A stretch of DNA of 64,000 bases, taken from NCBI RefSeq assembly GCF_031458235.1, contig NZ_JAVDYB010000001.1, positions 930,001-994,000 on the forward strand, written 5' to 3'. The notes below the pieces were generated by a model, which saw only the letters and a program-made list of their open reading frames with translations, did not search any database and had not been told where the DNA came from. The translations under genes were made by a program, and so were the position numbers. Numbering within the stretch: position 1 is the first letter of the stretch; each line of letters begins with the position of its first letter. Below are positions 60,600 through 64,000 of the stretch, one piece after another. This stretch comes from Catenuloplanes atrovinosus. GTDB taxonomy: Bacteria; Actinomycetota; Actinomycetes; Mycobacteriales; Micromonosporaceae.

Positions 60600-61355
60600 A
60601 TGTCCGGCCACTCCAAGTGGGCAACCACCAAGCACAAGAAGGCCGTCATCGATGCCAAGCGCGGCAAGATGTTCGCCAAGCTGATCAAGAACGTCGAGGT
60701 CGCCGCCCGCACCGGTGGCGGCGACCCCGCCGGCAACCCGACGCTCTACGACGCCATCCAGAAGGCGAAGAAGAGCTCGGTGCCGAACGACAACATCGAC
60801 CGCGCGGTCAAGCGCGGCTCCGGCCTGGAGGCGGGCGGCGCCGACTGGCAGACGATCATGTACGAGGGCTACGGGCCGAACGGCGTGGCGCTGCTGATCG
60901 AGTGCCTGACCGACAACCGGAACCGCGCCGCCACCGAGGTCCGCACCGCGCTCACCCGCAACGGCGGCAACCTGGCGGACGCCGGCTCGGTGGCGTACAT
61001 GTTCTCCCGCAAGGGCGTCGTGATCGTCCCGAAGACCGACGGCCTGACCGAGGACGACCTGCTCATGTACGTGATCGACGCGGGCGCCGAGGAGGTCAAC
61101 GACCTCGGCGAGGCGTTCGAGATCGTCTCCGAGCCGACCGACATGCCGGCGGTCCGCTCCGCGCTCACCGACAACAAGATCGAGTACGACTCGGCCGACA
61201 CGAACTTCGTGGCCTCGGTCAACGTCCCCCTCGACGAGGAGGGCGCTCGCAAGATCTTCAAGCTGATCGACGTCCTCGAGGACTGCGACGACGTGCAGAA
61301 CGTCTTCGGCAACTTCGATGTCTCCGACGAGGTCATGGCCGCGGTCGACGCGTAG
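60600..61355 (+). CDS. yebC: YebC/PmpR family protein
   Basis: 251 residues. The invariant start M-S-G-H-S-K-W, then [15 protein letters not shown], and [10 protein letters not shown] identify the YebC/TACO1 family, acting as a DNA-binding regulator or a ribosome factor that relieves stalling on proline-rich sequence. ATG 60600 follows GGGAGG. The protein is full-length. A strong terminator follows at once. Confidence 0.95.
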   Translation: MSGHSKWATTKHKKAVIDAKRGKMFAKLIKNVEVAARTGGGDPAGNPTLYDAIQKAKKSSVPNDNIDRAVKRGSGLEAGGADWQTIMYEGYGPNGVALLIECLTDNRNRAATEVRTALTRNGGNLADAGSVAYMFSRKGVVIVPKTDGLTEDDLLMYVIDAGAEEVNDLGEAFEIVSEPTDMPAVRSALTDNKIEYDSADTNFVASVNVPLDEEGARKIFKLIDVLEDCDDVQNVFGNFDVSDEVMAAVDA

Positions 61356-61360
61356 TCCTC

Positions 61361-61393
61361 GGTGACGGGGTTCCCGCCCGGAACCCCGTCACC
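61361..61393 (+). terminator. Strong stem-loop after yebC
   Basis: A perfect 14-bp stem (GGTGACGGGGTTCC at 61361-61374 with 61380-61393) and five-base loop lie five bases past the stop. Confidence 0.85.
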
Positions 61394-61515
61394 TACCGCG
61401 CTGAGCTGCGGGAGAAGGCTCTCTCGGCATCGCGGGTCCCGGGTCGCTAGGATTCCCGCTTGACCCCGGCCGGGCCCGCGCCGGGCGATGACCCGAGCGG
61501 TGAGGCGGCGAGCGC

Positions 61516-62259
61516 GTGCAGGCGGAGCGGACGCGGTGGGGCCGATACGCGGCCCTCGCCGTCGCGGTCGGCGCGATCGCCGTGGGCGTGCCACCGCTGA
61601 TCGCCCCGCCCGGCGAGCCGCCCCGTCCGGTCGCGGCATCACCGCAGGTCACGACGCCACCGCAGGTCACGACGCCTGTGCCCGGCCGGGAGGCGTCCAC
61701 CGGCCCGTCCACGCCGCAGAGCCCGGGCGAAAGCCCCAGCGCGAGCCCGAGCCCCAGCACGAGCCCCGGCCCCGCCGTGCCGCCGTGCGTGGCGACCGGA
61801 GCCTCACCGCGCCCGGCCTGCGCCGTCTACACCACCGCACTCGGCTCCGGCTGGTCCGCCGAGGGCGTGGGCGTCAAGGTCGTACCGGCCGGTCTGGTCC
61901 CCGGCACCGACATCGTGGCGCTGCGCGTGGAGCCCAAGGAGAAGACCGCCTCCGTCTCGCTGGTCGCCGCCGAGCCGTTCACCGTCCCGGAGGGCGCCCG
62001 GCTCCGGCTGCGCATCTACGGCGGCCGGCTGCACGGCACGGTCGCCCGGCTCTCGCTCTCCGGCACCACCGCGTTCTCCCGCGACCGCCCCGCCACGCTG
62101 AACGCGCCGGTCGACGAGTGGGTCCCGTTCACCGTGCCGGTCGCGGACCTGCTCCCGGGCGGCGGCCCGATCCGCCGCATCGACCTGGAGATCGCCACCG
62201 AGGCCGTCCCGAACGCGTACCGCTTCTTCATCGACGACGTGGAATTCACGCGATCATGA
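61516..62259 (+). CDS. Exported protein with Pro/Ser-rich linker
   Basis: 247 residues. An N-terminal hydrophobic helix (Y-A-A-L-A-V-A-V-G-A-I-A-V-G-V) serves as signal or anchor. Residues 30-90 are Pro/Ser/Thr-rich with short repeats (T-T-P-P-Q-V-T-T-P). The C-terminal ~150 residues form a beta-rich domain (L-R-L-R-I-Y-G-G, F-F-I-D-D-V-E-F) resembling carbohydrate-binding beta-sandwiches. GTG 61516. It overlaps the sensor kinase gene by ATGA at 62256, so it may act with that kinase outside the cell. Confidence 0.72.
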   Translation: MQAERTRWGRYAALAVAVGAIAVGVPPLIAPPGEPPRPVAASPQVTTPPQVTTPVPGREASTGPSTPQSPGESPSASPSPSTSPGPAVPPCVATGASPRPACAVYTTALGSGWSAEGVGVKVVPAGLVPGTDIVALRVEPKEKTASVSLVAAEPFTVPEGARLRLRIYGGRLHGTVARLSLSGTTAFSRDRPATLNAPVDEWVPFTVPVADLLPGGGPIRRIDLEIATEAVPNAYRFFIDDVEFTRS

Positions 62260-63491
62260 GCGAGTTCGCGAGCGAATCGCCGACCACGGCGGGTCCGCGG
62301 TCGCACGGCGGGTCCGGCATGAGCGGCCAGCTCGTCGCGCCGGCCGCGATCGCCCGGGCCGTGCTGCTCGGGCGCGCGGTCGTGACCGTCACCGCGGCCG
62401 CCGCGGGGCTGCTGCTGATCGATGAGCGGTGGCGGGTCCCGGCCGTGGTCGCGCTGGTGGTGGCCGCCACCGTGGCGCAGGTCGCGGTGCTCACCCGGCG
62501 GCCCGGCGCGCTGGTGCGGCACCCGTGGCCGGCGCTGCTCGCGGACCTGCTGGTGGCCGGCGGCGTGCTGGCGCTCAGCCGCGGCGGCATGGCGTTCTTC
62601 TGCTACTCGGCCGGCGCCGCCGCGCTGGCCGGCGCGCTGATCGGCATGCGCGCCCTGCCGCTCTGGGCGCTGCACGCCGCGCTCGGGTTCGCCTCGGCCG
62701 CGGTGCTGCTGCGGCAGAGCCGCCCGTCGCCCGAGGTGACCGCGTTCGTCGCCGCGTTCCCGGTGCTCGGCCTGCTGGCCGGGGTCGGCGCGACCGTGGC
62801 GACCGCGGCGCTGGTCCGGTACGTGGAGCTGACCGTGGCCGTGGTCGCCTCCGCGCAGCGTTCGGCCGCCGCGTCCGAGCGCGCCCGGCTGGCCCGCGAG
62901 CTGCACGACTCGGTGGCGAAGACGCTGCGCGGCGTCTCGTTCGCCGCGGTCGCGCTGCCGCAGTCGCTGCGCCGCCACCCCGCGCTCGCCGAGCAACTCG
63001 CCGACACCGTCTCCCGTGGTGCCGAGGCCGCCGCCCGGGAGGCGCGGGAGCTGATGGAGGGCCTGCGCGCCGACGACCCGGGCGAGGACTTCGGGTACGG
63101 CGTGGCGCGCGCGTGCCGGGACTGGGAGCGGCGCACCGGCATCCCGGTGCGGACCAGCATCGACGACGTCGATCCACCGCTGGAGACCCGGTACGAACTG
63201 CTCCGCATCCTGCGCGAGGGCCTGGCGAACGTGGAGCGGCACGCCCGCGCCGCCCGGGTCTGGGTGCGGGTCGCCGCGATGCCCGGCGAGGTGGAGCTGA
63301 GCGTGGCCGACGACGGCGTCGGGTTCGCCGCCGCGAGCCTGGACGACCTGCGCGCGGCCGGCCGGCTCGGGCTGGTCGGCGTGCACGAGCGGGCGAGCGG
63401 CGTGGGCGGCGCGGCCGAGGTGCGCTCCGCGCCCGGCGAGGGCTCGCTGCTGCGGGTCCGGGTGCCGGTGCCGGCCGGTGCCGCCGCGTGA
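62256..63491 (+). CDS. NarL-type sensor histidine kinase (HisKA_3)
   Basis: 411 residues. About five to six hydrophobic segments (residues 30-195) form a membrane sensor region with no obvious external domain. The kinase core has R-L-A-R-E-L-H-D-S-V-A-K-T-L with the phospho-accepting His, E-G-L-A-N-V-E-R-H-A as N-box and V-A-D-D-G-V-G-F as G1. It is coupled by GTGA at 63488 to a LuxR-type regulator and by ATGA to an exported protein upstream. The signal is unknown. Confidence 0.9.
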   Translation: MSEFASESPTTAGPRSHGGSGMSGQLVAPAAIARAVLLGRAVVTVTAAAAGLLLIDERWRVPAVVALVVAATVAQVAVLTRRPGALVRHPWPALLADLLVAGGVLALSRGGMAFFCYSAGAAALAGALIGMRALPLWALHAALGFASAAVLLRQSRPSPEVTAFVAAFPVLGLLAGVGATVATAALVRYVELTVAVVASAQRSAAASERARLARELHDSVAKTLRGVSFAAVALPQSLRRHPALAEQLADTVSRGAEAAAREARELMEGLRADDPGEDFGYGVARACRDWERRTGIPVRTSIDDVDPPLETRYELLRILREGLANVERHARAARVWVRVAAMPGEVELSVADDGVGFAAASLDDLRAAGRLGLVGVHERASGVGGAAEVRSAPGEGSLLRVRVPVPAGAAA

Positions 63492-64000
63492 TCCGGGTGC
63501 TGGTGGTGGACGACAACCCGACCGTGCGGGACGCGCTCCGCGCGCACCTGGACGCGTCCGGGGCCGCGCTGGTGGTGGGGGAGGCCGGGGACGGGCGGGC
63601 GGCGCTGGACGCGGCGCGCCGGCTGCGCCCGCACGTGACGCTGCTGGACTACCGGATGCCGGTCGCGGACGGGCTGTCGATCGTGGCGGAGCTGGCGCGG
63701 CTGACCGCGGTGCTGACGTTGACCAGCGACGACAGCGACGCGGTGGTACGCGAGATGCTGCGCGGCGGCGCCCGTGGCTACCTGGTGCACGGCGAGTTCG
63801 ACCCGGCCGAGCTGCTGCGCGCGGTGACCGTGGTGGCGTCCGGGCGGAGCTGGCTGTCACCGGCCGCCGCGACCGTGGCCGCGGAGGCGCTGCGGCGCGC
63901 GCAGGAGACGGCGGAGGCGGCGGCGCGCGAGGCGGAGCGGCTGGACCGGGCCCGCCGGCGGTACGGGCTGACCGCGCGCGAGCGCGAGGTGCTCGACCTG
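63488..64000 (+). CDS. NarL/LuxR-family response regulator (3' end outside window)
   Basis: 171 codons are visible. The receiver domain has V-V-D-D-N-P, the phosphorylated Asp in L-L-D-Y-R-M-P and the T-S-D-D-S region. A helical linker with A-E-A-A-A-R-E-A-E-R leads to L-T-A-R-E-R-E-V-L-D-L, the beginning of the LuxR helix-turn-helix, where the window stops. GTG 63488 is coupled to the kinase gene. Confidence 0.9.
   Translation, partial: MIRVLVVDDNPTVRDALRAHLDASGAALVVGEAGDGRAALDAARRLRPHVTLLDYRMPVADGLSIVAELARLTAVLTLTSDDSDAVVREMLRGGARGYLVHGEFDPAELLRAVTVVASGRSWLSPAAATVAAEALRRAQETAEAAAREAERLDRARRRYGLTAREREVLDL

Overview
The window is chromosomal DNA of a very high-G+C actinobacterium, most probably in or near the Micromonosporaceae. 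This is inferred from the strong GC bias, the frequent GTG starts, ATGA/GTGA gene overlaps, F420-type enzymes, Tat-type signals, and the block threonyl-tRNA synthetase / HIT protein / phosphatidylinositol phosphate synthase / PIM acyltransferase / PimA-like mannosyltransferase / PdxS / PdxT / YebC. No rRNA, tRNA, CRISPR array or integrase was seen.

Layout. 1-6.3 kb: end of a glycosyltransferase, an SDR-AraC pair, several hypothetical or DUF proteins, a SanA-like membrane protein and a Tat-exported PHP phosphoesterase-like protein. 6.3-12.4 kb: an accessory stretch of lower G+C that begins at a truncated amidase tail. It holds two XRE/MmyB-like regulators, each divergent from an SDR gene (one SDR intact and coupled to an MFS transporter, the other an internally deleted relic), plus decayed sequence. 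12.4-34.7 kb: mostly ordinary genes: a winged-helix/MFS efflux pair, 2'-5' RNA ligase-like protein, PASTA membrane protein, RecQ, an M14 carboxypeptidase, MarR regulators, LLM oxidoreductase, a cluster of small membrane/stress proteins (DUF1206, MscS, holin-like, DUF3618, DUF4235), aldo/keto reductase, Tam methyltransferase and an adenosine-deaminase-family enzyme.

34.7-41.8 kb is the most striking region. It has its own promoter-like sequence and four genes joined by 4-base ATGA overlaps: a soluble metzincin-type zinc protease, a trypsin-like serine protease, a trypsin-like protease fused to a P-loop ATPase, and a 1002-residue STAND-type NTPase with a compositionally distinct C-terminal end. 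The layout resembles NTP-regulated biological conflict (immune or programmed-death) systems and may be an undescribed proteolytic cascade.

41.8-48.4 kb: a large membrane-anchored protein with FnIII and ricin domains and a metalloprotease-like region whose HExxH glutamate is replaced by glutamine, an OmpR-type two-component pair, and a second aldo/keto reductase. 48.7-61.4 kb: core genes (thrS, HIT, PIM biosynthesis, PLP biosynthesis, YebC), with a LacI-operator-like site ahead of a pectinesterase, an EF-G paralogue on the opposite strand, and an 86-bp tandem repeat array between the PIM operon and pdxS. Single relatives of that repeat occur near 14.4 and 23.0 kb. 61.5-64 kb: a secreted protein and a NarL-type two-component system cut by the window end.
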